Below are positions 27,571 through 34,963 of a DNA stretch of 54,302 bases, piece by piece. Source of the DNA: Alphaproteobacteria bacterium (GTDB lineage: Bacteria > Pseudomonadota > Alphaproteobacteria > Rhizobiales > Amorphaceae); NCBI GenBank assembly GCA_030431335.1, contig JAUIJH010000015.1, positions 1 to 54,302 of the forward strand, given 5' to 3'. Position 1 is the first letter of the stretch; each line of letters starts with the position of its first letter. The position numbers and the translations under genes are program-made. Below the pieces are notes generated by a model. That model had not been told where the DNA came from. It was given only the letters and a program-made list of their open reading frames with translations, and did not search any database.

Positions 27571-28742
27571 CGCCGCCGCCCCGTCGCCAGAAGGGCCGCG
27601 ACGGCGCACACGCCGCGGTCGAAATTGGCCATGCCGTAACCGGACACCAGCGCGGTTTGCGCGCCCTCCAGCGCCCACCCTGGCGCCGCGCCGCACACCT
27701 GGCGCAAGCCCTCCACCAACCCCAGATGCCCGCCGGCCGCCCCCGCCTGCCCCGCCGAGAGCTGGCCGCCGCTCGTGTTGTGCGCCAAGCTGCCGCCGCG
27801 CTCGAAGGTGTGCCCGCGCACCAGCTGCGGCCCCTCGCCCTTGCCGCAGAAGCCGAGATCCTCCAGCTGGATCAGCGACATCACCGGATAGTCGTCATAG
27901 GTCTCGACGCAATCGACGGACGCCGGAGCCATGGCGGCGCGGGCCCAGAATTCCTCCTGCTCCAGCGCCCAGCCGCCTCGCTCCTGCACCGGGTCGGCGG
28001 GGAAGGCGTTGTGGCGCTCCATCGTCGCCACGAGGTGCGCATAGGCGAGCCCGGCCGCCGCCGCATCCGCCTCGCGCATCACCAGAAGCCCCTCGCCCCC
28101 CGCCACCGGCATCACGCAATCGTAAAGGCCGAGCGGCTCGGCGATCGGGCGGGCGGCGAGGTAGTCCGCAAGGGTCAGCGGGCGATCCCGGAAGACGGCG
28201 TGCGGCACCCCTTGCGCATTCGCCCGCTGCGCCACGCACAGCTTGCCGAAATCGGCCCGCGTCGCGCCGTAGCGGGCCATGTAGTGCGCCGTGATCAGCG
28301 CGAACACCGCGTTCGGCCCGCCCGCGCCATAGGGCCAGACCGCGCGCTTCGCGAACACGGAAAAGTCTTCCACCAGCCGCGCGAAGCTCGCCCCGTCGTT
28401 GCGGTCCGCCCCCACCACGGCAACGGCCGCGACGTCGCCCGCCGCCACCATGCGCGCGGCCCGGCGGACCGCCGCGATGGCACTCGCCCCGCCCATCGGC
28501 GGCTGATCGAGATAGCGGCAGCCGAGCCCCAGATGCTCGCACATGCCGACCACGTTGTCGGGCGCGAGGGTGAAGCTCGCAAGGCTCAGCCCGTCCAGCT
28601 CGCCCGCCGGCAGGCCCGCCTCGGCGAGCACCCCGGCCAGCACCTCCGCCACCAGGCGCTGCGTGGTCTTGTCCGAGCGGCGCTGCGGCACCAGCGAGAA
28701 GGGCGCGGCGAGCACCACCCCCTCGTAGGACGCCGCGCTCAC
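27567..28742 (-). CDS. Thiolase-like protein lacking the usual active-site Cys
   Basis: A 391-residue SCP-x/Ltp-type thiolase homologue. The position of the acyl-accepting Cys in thiolases ('ACASG'-like) reads 'MGGAS' (83-87). The C-terminal part keeps 'HNTSGGQLSAGQ' (about 325-336). This pattern is known from the thiolase/aldolase group typified by Ltp2, which with a DUF35 partner cleaves steroid side chains by retro-aldol chemistry. A DUF35 gene follows directly. A retro-aldol or Claisen step on an acyl-CoA is the likely role. It starts at a GTG overlapping the ligase stop. Confidence 0.85.
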   Translation of the reverse strand: MSAASYEGVVLAAPFSLVPQRRSDKTTQRLVAEVLAGVLAEAGLPAGELDGLSLASFTLAPDNVVGMCEHLGLGCRYLDQPPMGGASAIAAVRRAARMVAAGDVAAVAVVGADRNDGASFARLVEDFSVFAKRAVWPYGAGGPNAVFALITAHYMARYGATRADFGKLCVAQRANAQGVPHAVFRDRPLTLADYLAARPIAEPLGLYDCVMPVAGGEGLLVMREADAAAAGLAYAHLVATMERHNAFPADPVQERGGWALEQEEFWARAAMAPASVDCVETYDDYPVMSLIQLEDLGFCGKGEGPQLVRGHTFERGGSLAHNTSGGQLSAGQAGAAGGHLGLVEGLRQVCGAAPGWALEGAQTALVSGYGMANFDRGVCAVAALLATGRRR

Positions 28743-30325
28743 GGCCGGCGCGTCTTGAGGGCGCGCAGGTCGTGGCTCGCGCCCGCCGCCAGCGTGTCGG
28801 CCGCCAGCGTCTTCAGGGCCGCGCGCTGCAGCTTCTGCGTCGCCGTCAACGGCAGCGCCGGCACGAAGGCGATGTAGCCGGGCACCTTGTAGTAGGCCAA
28901 CTCCTCGCGCGCCCACCGGGCGATGGCCTCCGCCTCGGCGGCCGCCGCCGCGCCGTCCACCACCAGGCACGCGAACACCTCTTCGCCGCGGATCGGATCG
29001 GCGACCGCGGCGACGCCGGCCGCCCGCACGGCCGGGTGCGCCGTGAGCACCGCCTCCACCTCCACCGCGGCGATGTTCTCGCCGGAGCGGCGGATGACGT
29101 TCTTCTTGCGATCGACGAAGACGAAATCGCCCCCTTCGCGGCGCACCACGTCGCCGGTGTGGAACCAGCCGCCTTGCCAGGCCGCCGCCGTCGCCGCCTC
29201 GTCCTTCTCGTAGCGGGTGAAAAACCCGCGGCGCGGATCGGGGCCGGCGCGGCGCACCAGAAGCTCGCCCGGCCCGTCGCCGGCGTCCGACCCGTCATCG
29301 GCCGCGATCATCGCCTCCACCGCGCCCTCCGGCCGGCCGAACGATTTGGCCCCCACCCGCCGCGGCTCGCGGTTCGCCGCGATCACCGCGCCGGCGCCCG
29401 TCTCCGTCATCGCCCACGCCTCGACCAGCGGAAAGCCGAAGCGCGCCTCGAACGGGGCGTGCAAATGCGGCTCCACGTTGGCGCCGAAGCCGAAGCGCAC
29501 GGCGTGGCCGCGATCGGCCGGGCTCGGCGGCGCCTTCATCAGGATCGCCGGCATCACGCCGAGATAGTGGATCGCGTCCGCCTGCGCCGCCCGCACGCTG
29601 TCCCACCAGGTGGAGGGGTGGAAGCGGTCGAGCACCGTCAGCGCGCCGCCCACGCGCAGCATCGCCATCACCGAATAGGCGAGCGCGTTCATGTGAAAGA
29701 GCGGCAGCGGCGTCAGCATCCGCGCGCCGTCGGCGAGCGCGCACAGCCCGCCCGCCTCGGCGTACCAGCGGCCCGCCTCCAAAAAGTACTCGTTGGAGAG
29801 GACGCACCCCTTGGGCCCGCCCGTGGTGCCGGAGGTGTAGAGGAGCGCCGCCTCGCGCGCCGCATCGGGGGCCGGGCGCGCCCTTGCCGGACCGAGCGGC
29901 GGCAGCGCTTCGCCCTCGCAAAGCACCGGGAATTGGCCCCCGCTCGCCGCGGCGAGGTCCGCGCGCCGGTCCGCCGTCGCCACGGCCAGCACCGGCGCCG
30001 CGTGGCTCGCCATCGCGCCGAGCTCGGCCCGCCGCAGGTCCGGGTTCACCGGCACCAGCGATGCCCCCAACGCGTTGAGCGCGAGGAAATGGACGAGGAG
30101 TGCCGGCCGGTTCTCCAACAGCACCATCACGCGGTCGCCCTCGCCGACGCCGGCGCCCGCAAGGCGAGCGGCCAGCGCCTCCGCCTGCGCCGCGACCTCC
30201 GCGTACGCCATCGCGCCCGGCGCGATGGCGTAGACCGCCGCCGTCTCCGGCAGAACGTTGATGAACGGCCGCGCGCCCCACCGATCGGCCGCGGCCAGGA
30301 GCGCGGCGTGCACGCTCTGGCTCAC
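28739..30325 (-). CDS. AMP-forming acyl-CoA synthetase
   Basis: A 528-residue ANL-superfamily ligase. Seen are the P-loop 'YTSGTTGGPKG' (about 160-170), 'AWAMTETGAG', the hinge block 'GWFHTGDVVRREGGD' and 'DRKKNVIRRSGENI', and a C-terminal 'TATQKLQR' with the adenylating Lys. It activates a carboxylic acid to its CoA thioester through an acyl-AMP. Context (flavin reductase-MarR, V4R, thiolase) suggests an aromatic, alicyclic or terpenoid acid. GTG start, overlapping the flavin reductase stop by four bases. Confidence 0.92.
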   Translation of the reverse strand: MSQSVHAALLAAADRWGARPFINVLPETAAVYAIAPGAMAYAEVAAQAEALAARLAGAGVGEGDRVMVLLENRPALLVHFLALNALGASLVPVNPDLRRAELGAMASHAAPVLAVATADRRADLAAASGGQFPVLCEGEALPPLGPARARPAPDAAREAALLYTSGTTGGPKGCVLSNEYFLEAGRWYAEAGGLCALADGARMLTPLPLFHMNALAYSVMAMLRVGGALTVLDRFHPSTWWDSVRAAQADAIHYLGVMPAILMKAPPSPADRGHAVRFGFGANVEPHLHAPFEARFGFPLVEAWAMTETGAGAVIAANREPRRVGAKSFGRPEGAVEAMIAADDGSDAGDGPGELLVRRAGPDPRRGFFTRYEKDEAATAAAWQGGWFHTGDVVRREGGDFVFVDRKKNVIRRSGENIAAVEVEAVLTAHPAVRAAGVAAVADPIRGEEVFACLVVDGAAAAAEAEAIARWAREELAYYKVPGYIAFVPALPLTATQKLQRAALKTLAADTLAAGASHDLRALKTRRP

Positions 30326-31260
30326 GGCGCGCTTTCGTGGTGGCGCACCAGCTTGCGCAGGAGATCGCGCAGCAGCTCCACCTCCGTCGCGTCGAGTGCG
30401 CCCGTGGAGCGGCCCTCCTGGGCGGCCGCCTGGTTGAGAAGATCGCCCAGCCGGGTACGCCCCGCTTCGGTGATCGCCGCGATGGCATCGCGATCGGCGA
30501 TCAGCCCCATCGCCAGAAGCGACGCGCGGGCATCGGCGAAGCTCGTCTGCGACAGCATGGTGCGCGTCAACAGCGTCTCGTCGTCGGTCGGCCCGCTCGC
30601 GGCCAGGATCGCGAGGATGCGCATCTGCGGCCCCGTCGCCTCCTCCGCCGCCAGCGTGTCGGAAAAGGCGCGGAAGAGGTGGTTGTAGGCGCGGTAGAGC
30701 AGCGGAACGAGAAAATCGTCGTAGGGGTGGCGCTCGCTCGCCTCGCGTGGCGGCGCGCCGACGGTGCCCGGATGGGGCGCCACCACGCCATAGCGCCCCT
30801 GGGAGAACACCAGCCCGCGCCGGTCGTGGCGCACGAAACGCTCCACCCGCCCCACGATGACGAGATGGTCGCCCCCATCGAAGGTGGCATGTTGCACGCA
30901 TTCCAGGTGCGCGGCCGCGTCGGCGATGAGGGGCACCTTGCCCATCCCCTCCACGATGGCGACGCCGGTGAACTTTTCCGTGCCCGGCTTGGAGAAGCGG
31001 TTGGAATGGTCGGCCTGGTCCTGCGCCAGGATCGAGAAGGCGAACCGCTCGGCCGCCGCGAACGCGTCATAGGAGCGCGCCGAGCGATCCACCGACCACA
31101 ACACCAGCGGCGGATCCAGCGAAACCGAGGCGAACGAGTTGGCCGTCATCCCCACCGGCTCGCCGTCCGCGGCGCGGCAGGTCACGACCGTCACCCCGGT
31201 GGCGAACTGGCCGAGCGTCTGGCGCAGCGCCCGGGGGTCGATTGACGCGGTCGCGCTCAC
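30322..31260 (-). CDS. Flavin reductase fused to MarR-like domain
   Basis: A 312-residue fusion. Residues about 8-165 are a flavin-reductase-like FMN/FAD-binding domain ('GQFATGVTVVTC', 'MTANSFASVSLDPP'). Residues about 185-312 resemble a MarR winged helix ('GPQMRILAILAAS', 'ITEAGRTRL'). The same domain order is known in the reductase component C1 of Acinetobacter 4-hydroxyphenylacetate hydroxylase, where the MarR-like part binds the substrate and stimulates flavin reduction. It should supply reduced flavin to a monooxygenase, yet no oxygenase gene is in this operon. GTG start overlapping the V4R stop by four bases. Confidence 0.88.
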   Translation of the reverse strand: MSATASIDPRALRQTLGQFATGVTVVTCRAADGEPVGMTANSFASVSLDPPLVLWSVDRSARSYDAFAAAERFAFSILAQDQADHSNRFSKPGTEKFTGVAIVEGMGKVPLIADAAAHLECVQHATFDGGDHLVIVGRVERFVRHDRRGLVFSQGRYGVVAPHPGTVGAPPREASERHPYDDFLVPLLYRAYNHLFRAFSDTLAAEEATGPQMRILAILAASGPTDDETLLTRTMLSQTSFADARASLLAMGLIADRDAIAAITEAGRTRLGDLLNQAAAQEGRSTGALDATEVELLRDLLRKLVRHHESAP

Positions 31261-31739
31261 GCCTCGGCCGGCTCGATGCGGAACGTGCACGCCGCGGCAC
31301 CGTCGGCCGCGCATTCCACCTCCACCGCGCGGCACGGCACGCCGCGCACGAGCTCGCCCACCGAGCCCGCCATCCCCGCGATCGCGTGGCACACCGGCCC
31401 GGCGAAGCTGGCACCGGCCACAAAGGGGCTGTTCTCCACCCGCAGCGTCAGCCCCTCGTCCTCGCCGAAGCGCCAGATGCCCCAGCCAAGGTCTGGCGCG
31501 GTCGCCTCGATGGTGGCCAAAAGCGCGGCCGCCTCGCCCTTCACGTAGGTCTTGGAGGAGTGCTTGCCGCGCTCGGCGAGCGCCGCGCCCAGCGCCTCCA
31601 GCGCCGCCGCCCGCTCGGCTGGCGCCAGCCGCGCGAAGATGCCCATCAGCGCATCGGGGCGGATCATCATGTAGCGGATGGCGCCGTCATAGATCGCCCC
31701 CTCCGCCGCCTCGTAGCGCAACCGTTCGCGAAACCTCAT
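31257..31739 (-). CDS. V4R-domain protein (small-molecule sensor-like)
   Basis: A 160-residue stand-alone protein resembling V4R domains, as found in the sensor part of XylR/DmpR-type regulators. The C-terminal half has the spaced cysteines Cys117, Cys136, Cys143 and Cys151 ('PCRAVEVECAADGAAACTF'), the typical metal or ligand site. No DNA-binding or ATPase domain is attached. As first gene of the operon it may bind the aromatic substrate, or act as an enzyme subunit. The ATG at 31739 is preceded by GGGGA. Confidence 0.75.
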   Translation of the reverse strand: MRFRERLRYEAAEGAIYDGAIRYMMIRPDALMGIFARLAPAERAAALEALGAALAERGKHSSKTYVKGEAAALLATIEATAPDLGWGIWRFGEDEGLTLRVENSPFVAGASFAGPVCHAIAGMAGSVGELVRGVPCRAVEVECAADGAAACTFRIEPAEA

Positions 31740-31756
31740 CCGATCCCCGCCGCAAG

Positions 31757-31774
31757 ATCCGCCTGTGGGCGGAT
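31757..31774. promoter_or_regulatory. Inverted repeat upstream of the V4R operon
   Basis: ATCCGCC-TGTG-GGCGGAT, perfect 7-bp arms, 18-35 bases before the V4R start in the 113-base divergent gap. A second pair, CGATGGG (31797-31803) and CCCATCG (31824-31830), lies nearer the dehydrogenase. Operator candidates only; no regulator gene is adjacent unless the MarR-like domain acts here. Confidence 0.4.
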
Positions 31775-31852
31775 GATCGCCCCGGCACTCTTCACACGAT
31801 GGGTCTTGATAGAGCACAACAGGCCCATCGGCCAATGAGATAGGGGCACCCC

Positions 31853-33268
31853 TTGAGCGAGACCACGATGCCGGCGCCCGCGCCGACGCACGCAGCCGCC
31901 TTCGTCGAGACGCTGACCGCAGCGCTCGGCCCGGACACCGTTGCCACCGGCGGCGACCTTCTCGCCCGCCACAGCGGCGACTGGAGCGGCCTCGGTGCCG
32001 GCACGCCGCTGGCGCTGGTGCGCCCGCGCACCGTGGAGGCGGTGTCGCAGTGCCTCGCGCTGTGCCACGCGCACCACCGGCCGGTGGCCGTTCAGGGCGG
32101 GCTCACCGGGTTGTGCGGCAGCGCCTCGTGCGGCGACGGCGAGGTCGCGCTGTCGCTGGAGCGGCTCGACCGGGTGGAAAGCGTCGAGGGCGGCGCGATG
32201 CTGGTCGAGGCCGGCGTCACGGTCGCGGCGGCGCAGGCGGCCGCGCGCGAGGCCGGCGCCGAGCTCGGCATCGATTTCGGCGCGCGCGGGTCGGCCACCA
32301 TCGGCGGCGCGATCTCCACCAACGCCGGCGGCCTCCACGTCATCGAAACGGGCATGACGCGTCCGCAGGTGCTGGGCCTGGAGGTGGTGCTCGCGGACGG
32401 GCGCGTCCTGTCGGAGCTGACCGCGATGGTGAAGGTCAACTCCGGCTTCGACCTCAAGCAGCTGTTCATCGGCGCGGAGGGGTCGCTCGGCGTCGTCACG
32501 CGCGCCTGCCTTGCGCTGCGGCCGCACCGGCCGGGCCTTGCCACCGCGCTCCTCGCCCTCGGAAGCCCCGCCGACGCGCCCGCCGCGCTCGATGCCGCCC
32601 GCGCCGCCCTCGGGCCGGACCTTTGCGCATTCGAGGCGATGTGGCCCGATTTCGTGACCACGATGAGCGCGCGCACCGCCTTCTCGCTGCCGCTCGCCGC
32701 GCCGCTGCTCATCCTCCTGGAAGCGCGCGCGCAAAGCGGCGAGGCAGCGGCCTCGCGCATGGAAACCTTCCTCGCCGACGCGATGGAGGCGGGCTGGCTC
32801 AAGGACGCCGTCATCGCCCAGTCGCAGTCGCAGGCCGGCGCGCTGTGGGCCCTGCGCGACGAGGGTCCCGCCCTCTACGGCCAGATCTTCGCCGACAGCG
32901 TGCCGTTCGACGTCTCCGTGCCGCTCGCGGCGCTGACCGAGGCGGCCGCCGAGATCGCCGCCCCCCACACTGCCGATGCGGGCCTTTTCCCCCTCACCTA
33001 CGGCCACGTGGGCGACCAGAACCTGCACTACGTCGTCGGCGCCGACCGCGCCCTTTCGGACACCGAGCGAAAGGCGATCCAGGCCCACGTCTACGACACC
33101 GTCATCAAGCACGGCGGCGCCATCAGCGCCGAGCACGGCATCGGCCTGTTGAAGAAGGCCTACCTGCCACGCGCCCGCAGCCCCGTCGCCATCGCGCTGA
33201 TGAAGGATCTGAAGCGCACCCTCGACCCGCACAACATCCTGAGCCGCGGCCGCATCTTCGATCTCTAG
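31853..33268 (+). CDS. FAD-linked oxidase (GlcD/D-2-hydroxyacid dehydrogenase type)
   Basis: A 471-residue VAO/PCMH flavoprotein. The FAD-binding part includes 'VQGGLTGLCGSA' and 'GSATIGGAISTNAGG' (about 145-160). The C-terminal FAD-oxidase domain has 'YGHVGDQNLHY' (about 383) and 'SAEHGIGLLKK', which carry the metal/substrate histidines of D-lactate and D-2-hydroxyglutarate dehydrogenases. It oxidises a D-2-hydroxyacid, passing electrons to a quinone or ETF. The TTG start at 31853 follows AGGGG at suitable spacing; ATG 31868 is the alternative. Its stop overlaps the convergent GNAT gene by four bases. Confidence 0.92.
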   Translation: MSETTMPAPAPTHAAAFVETLTAALGPDTVATGGDLLARHSGDWSGLGAGTPLALVRPRTVEAVSQCLALCHAHHRPVAVQGGLTGLCGSASCGDGEVALSLERLDRVESVEGGAMLVEAGVTVAAAQAAAREAGAELGIDFGARGSATIGGAISTNAGGLHVIETGMTRPQVLGLEVVLADGRVLSELTAMVKVNSGFDLKQLFIGAEGSLGVVTRACLALRPHRPGLATALLALGSPADAPAALDAARAALGPDLCAFEAMWPDFVTTMSARTAFSLPLAAPLLILLEARAQSGEAAASRMETFLADAMEAGWLKDAVIAQSQSQAGALWALRDEGPALYGQIFADSVPFDVSVPLAALTEAAAEIAAPHTADAGLFPLTYGHVGDQNLHYVVGADRALSDTERKAIQAHVYDTVIKHGGAISAEHGIGLLKKAYLPRARSPVAIALMKDLKRTLDPHNILSRGRIFDL

Positions 33269-33948
33269 CGCGCGTCCGGTGCTACCGCCGCGAAGTGGAG
33301 CGCCGGCACGCCGGCCTCGTTCAGCGCGCATTGCGTCGCCACCTCGCCGGCCTCGAAGCGGCGCTGCGCCTCGGCGATGGCGCTCGCCTCGATCCATTCG
33401 CCCGCCTCGGGGTGGGTCATCGCCTCGGCCACCGGGCGGTAGTGGATGTAGCGCCAGCCGTAGCTCTTCTGGATCCGGCCGACGATGGAGAACCCGCTCT
33501 TCAGCAGGTTGCGCATCGAGGGCACGTTACCCGGCGAGGCCTTGGCGATCACCGCCTCCACGCCCAGCGCCCCCGCCCGCGCGGTCCTGAGGCCCACCAG
33601 GTGGCGCTGCAGCCCGCGCCCCCAATAGGTCGGCTTCACGGCCGAACCGTCGAGCACCCACAGCGAGCGGTGCGGCGCGAGCCACGCCTCCAGCGCCACG
33701 CGGTCCTTTTCGGCGGCGAGCTCCGGGCGCAGCACGCCGTAGCCCACCAGCCCCTCGCGCCCGTAGAGCCCGGTGATCTCGCCGCCGCAATCGAAGATGT
33801 CGTGGAAGAACGCCGGCTCGTCCGGACGCACCGCGCCAGGGTTGGGCAGCGCCGCGAACGTCTCGCGGTGCAGATCGTAGATGGCGTCGATATCGGCCAG
33901 CGACAGCTTGGCCGGCTCGAGCTCGGTTTCCAGGACGGCGGTCTCCAC
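33265..33948 (-). CDS. GNAT-family acetyltransferase-like protein
   Basis: A 227-residue protein whose middle part carries the acetyl-CoA pyrophosphate loop 'YWGRGLQRHLVGL' (about 108-120), with beta strands before and after as in GNAT folds. The C-terminal 50 residues ('AIAEAQRRFEAGEVATQCAL') are an extension without a known match. The substrate is unknown. It lies 10 bases after the substrate-binding protein gene in the same direction and may be the last gene of that operon. Confidence 0.75.
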   Translation of the reverse strand: METAVLETELEPAKLSLADIDAIYDLHRETFAALPNPGAVRPDEPAFFHDIFDCGGEITGLYGREGLVGYGVLRPELAAEKDRVALEAWLAPHRSLWVLDGSAVKPTYWGRGLQRHLVGLRTARAGALGVEAVIAKASPGNVPSMRNLLKSGFSIVGRIQKSYGWRYIHYRPVAEAMTHPEAGEWIEASAIAEAQRRFEAGEVATQCALNEAGVPALHFAAVAPDAR

Positions 33949-33958
33949 GCGGTGCGGC

Positions 33959-34963
33959 TCAATCGGTTAGAACGTTGGCGTAGCTCAGCATTCCCAGCGG
34001 CGGATAAAGCTCCAGCTTCTTCGCCAGCGGCATGTTGATGATCAGGGCGAAGCGCTGCAGCGTCTCGATGGGAATGTCCTGCGGCGGCACCTTGCCCACC
34101 AGGATCTGCTCGGCCTTGTAGCCGTTGAGCTGGCCCAGCGAATAATAGCGGCTGACGAGGCTGATCAGTGCGTCCTTCTGCAACAGCTCCACCGCCGAAA
34201 AGCCCGGCAGGCGCAGCGCCGTCGCCGCCGGCGCCACCTTGTCGATGTTCTGCGACAGGAACGTGTCCGGCAGGTAGTAGAGCCACTGCGCGCCCTGTTC
34301 GGCGAGCCCGGCCACCAGCTCCGGCGCCGTGTCGGCGTGGGGCTTGCCGTCGCCGTCGAGCGGGAACGTCGCCTCCACCAGCTTGAAGCCCATCACCGGG
34401 CCCAGTTCGCGCAGCTCCGCCACGATGGCCACCGAGTTCGGCTCCGTCGGCGTATAGAGGACGCCCAGCGTGTCGAACGCCTGGTAGGCCTGCATCGCGC
34501 GCAGCTGCGGCTCCGGCGGCACCACGTGCGAGGTGCCGGTGATGTTGCGCCCGGATGTGGCGCGCGTTTCCACCACGCCCGCCTTCTCCGGCGTCGACAC
34601 CATGGTGAAGACGCCCGGAATGTCGGTGATGTGGGTGCCGTCGTCGGCGTCGTCGAAGCGGCCGAACGTGGCGAGGGTCACGGGGGTGCCCCAGGTGTAG
34701 ACGAGGTCGGGCTTGGCCGCGCGCACCTCCTCCAGGATCGCCGGCACCCGCGAGGGGTCGAGGTCGGCGCTGCGGTGGATGATGTTCACCGGGATGCCGC
34801 GCTGGTCGAGATAGTCGCGAAAGCCGCGCTCCACGTCCGTCTCGCCGCGATAGGTGATCTCGAAGATGGTGAAGGGCTTGTCGGCCGCGCGCACGATATA
34901 GGGCGCGGTGAGGCTCGCCGCGCCGGCGGCGCCGGTGACCAGAAGCGTGCGCCGTGTGATCAT
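33959..34963 (-). CDS. Orphan ABC-type substrate-binding protein (ABC_sub_bind family)
   Basis: A 334-residue periplasmic protein of the TrpX-like ABC_sub_bind family. The twin-arginine-like signal 'ITRRTLLVTGAAG' has a probable cleavage after 'VRAAD' (about 25-27). 'PDLVYTWGTPVTLAT' and 'NITGTSHVVPPEPQ' are family blocks. No ABC permease or ATPase gene is nearby; instead the gene overlaps (ATGA) the end of the sensor-MFS fusion. It may therefore hand its ligand to that protein or to the other sensors of the locus rather than to an ABC importer. Confidence 0.85.
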   Translation of the reverse strand: MITRRTLLVTGAAGAASLTAPYIVRAADKPFTIFEITYRGETDVERGFRDYLDQRGIPVNIIHRSADLDPSRVPAILEEVRAAKPDLVYTWGTPVTLATFGRFDDADDGTHITDIPGVFTMVSTPEKAGVVETRATSGRNITGTSHVVPPEPQLRAMQAYQAFDTLGVLYTPTEPNSVAIVAELRELGPVMGFKLVEATFPLDGDGKPHADTAPELVAGLAEQGAQWLYYLPDTFLSQNIDKVAPAATALRLPGFSAVELLQKDALISLVSRYYSLGQLNGYKAEQILVGKVPPQDIPIETLQRFALIINMPLAKKLELYPPLGMLSYANVLTD

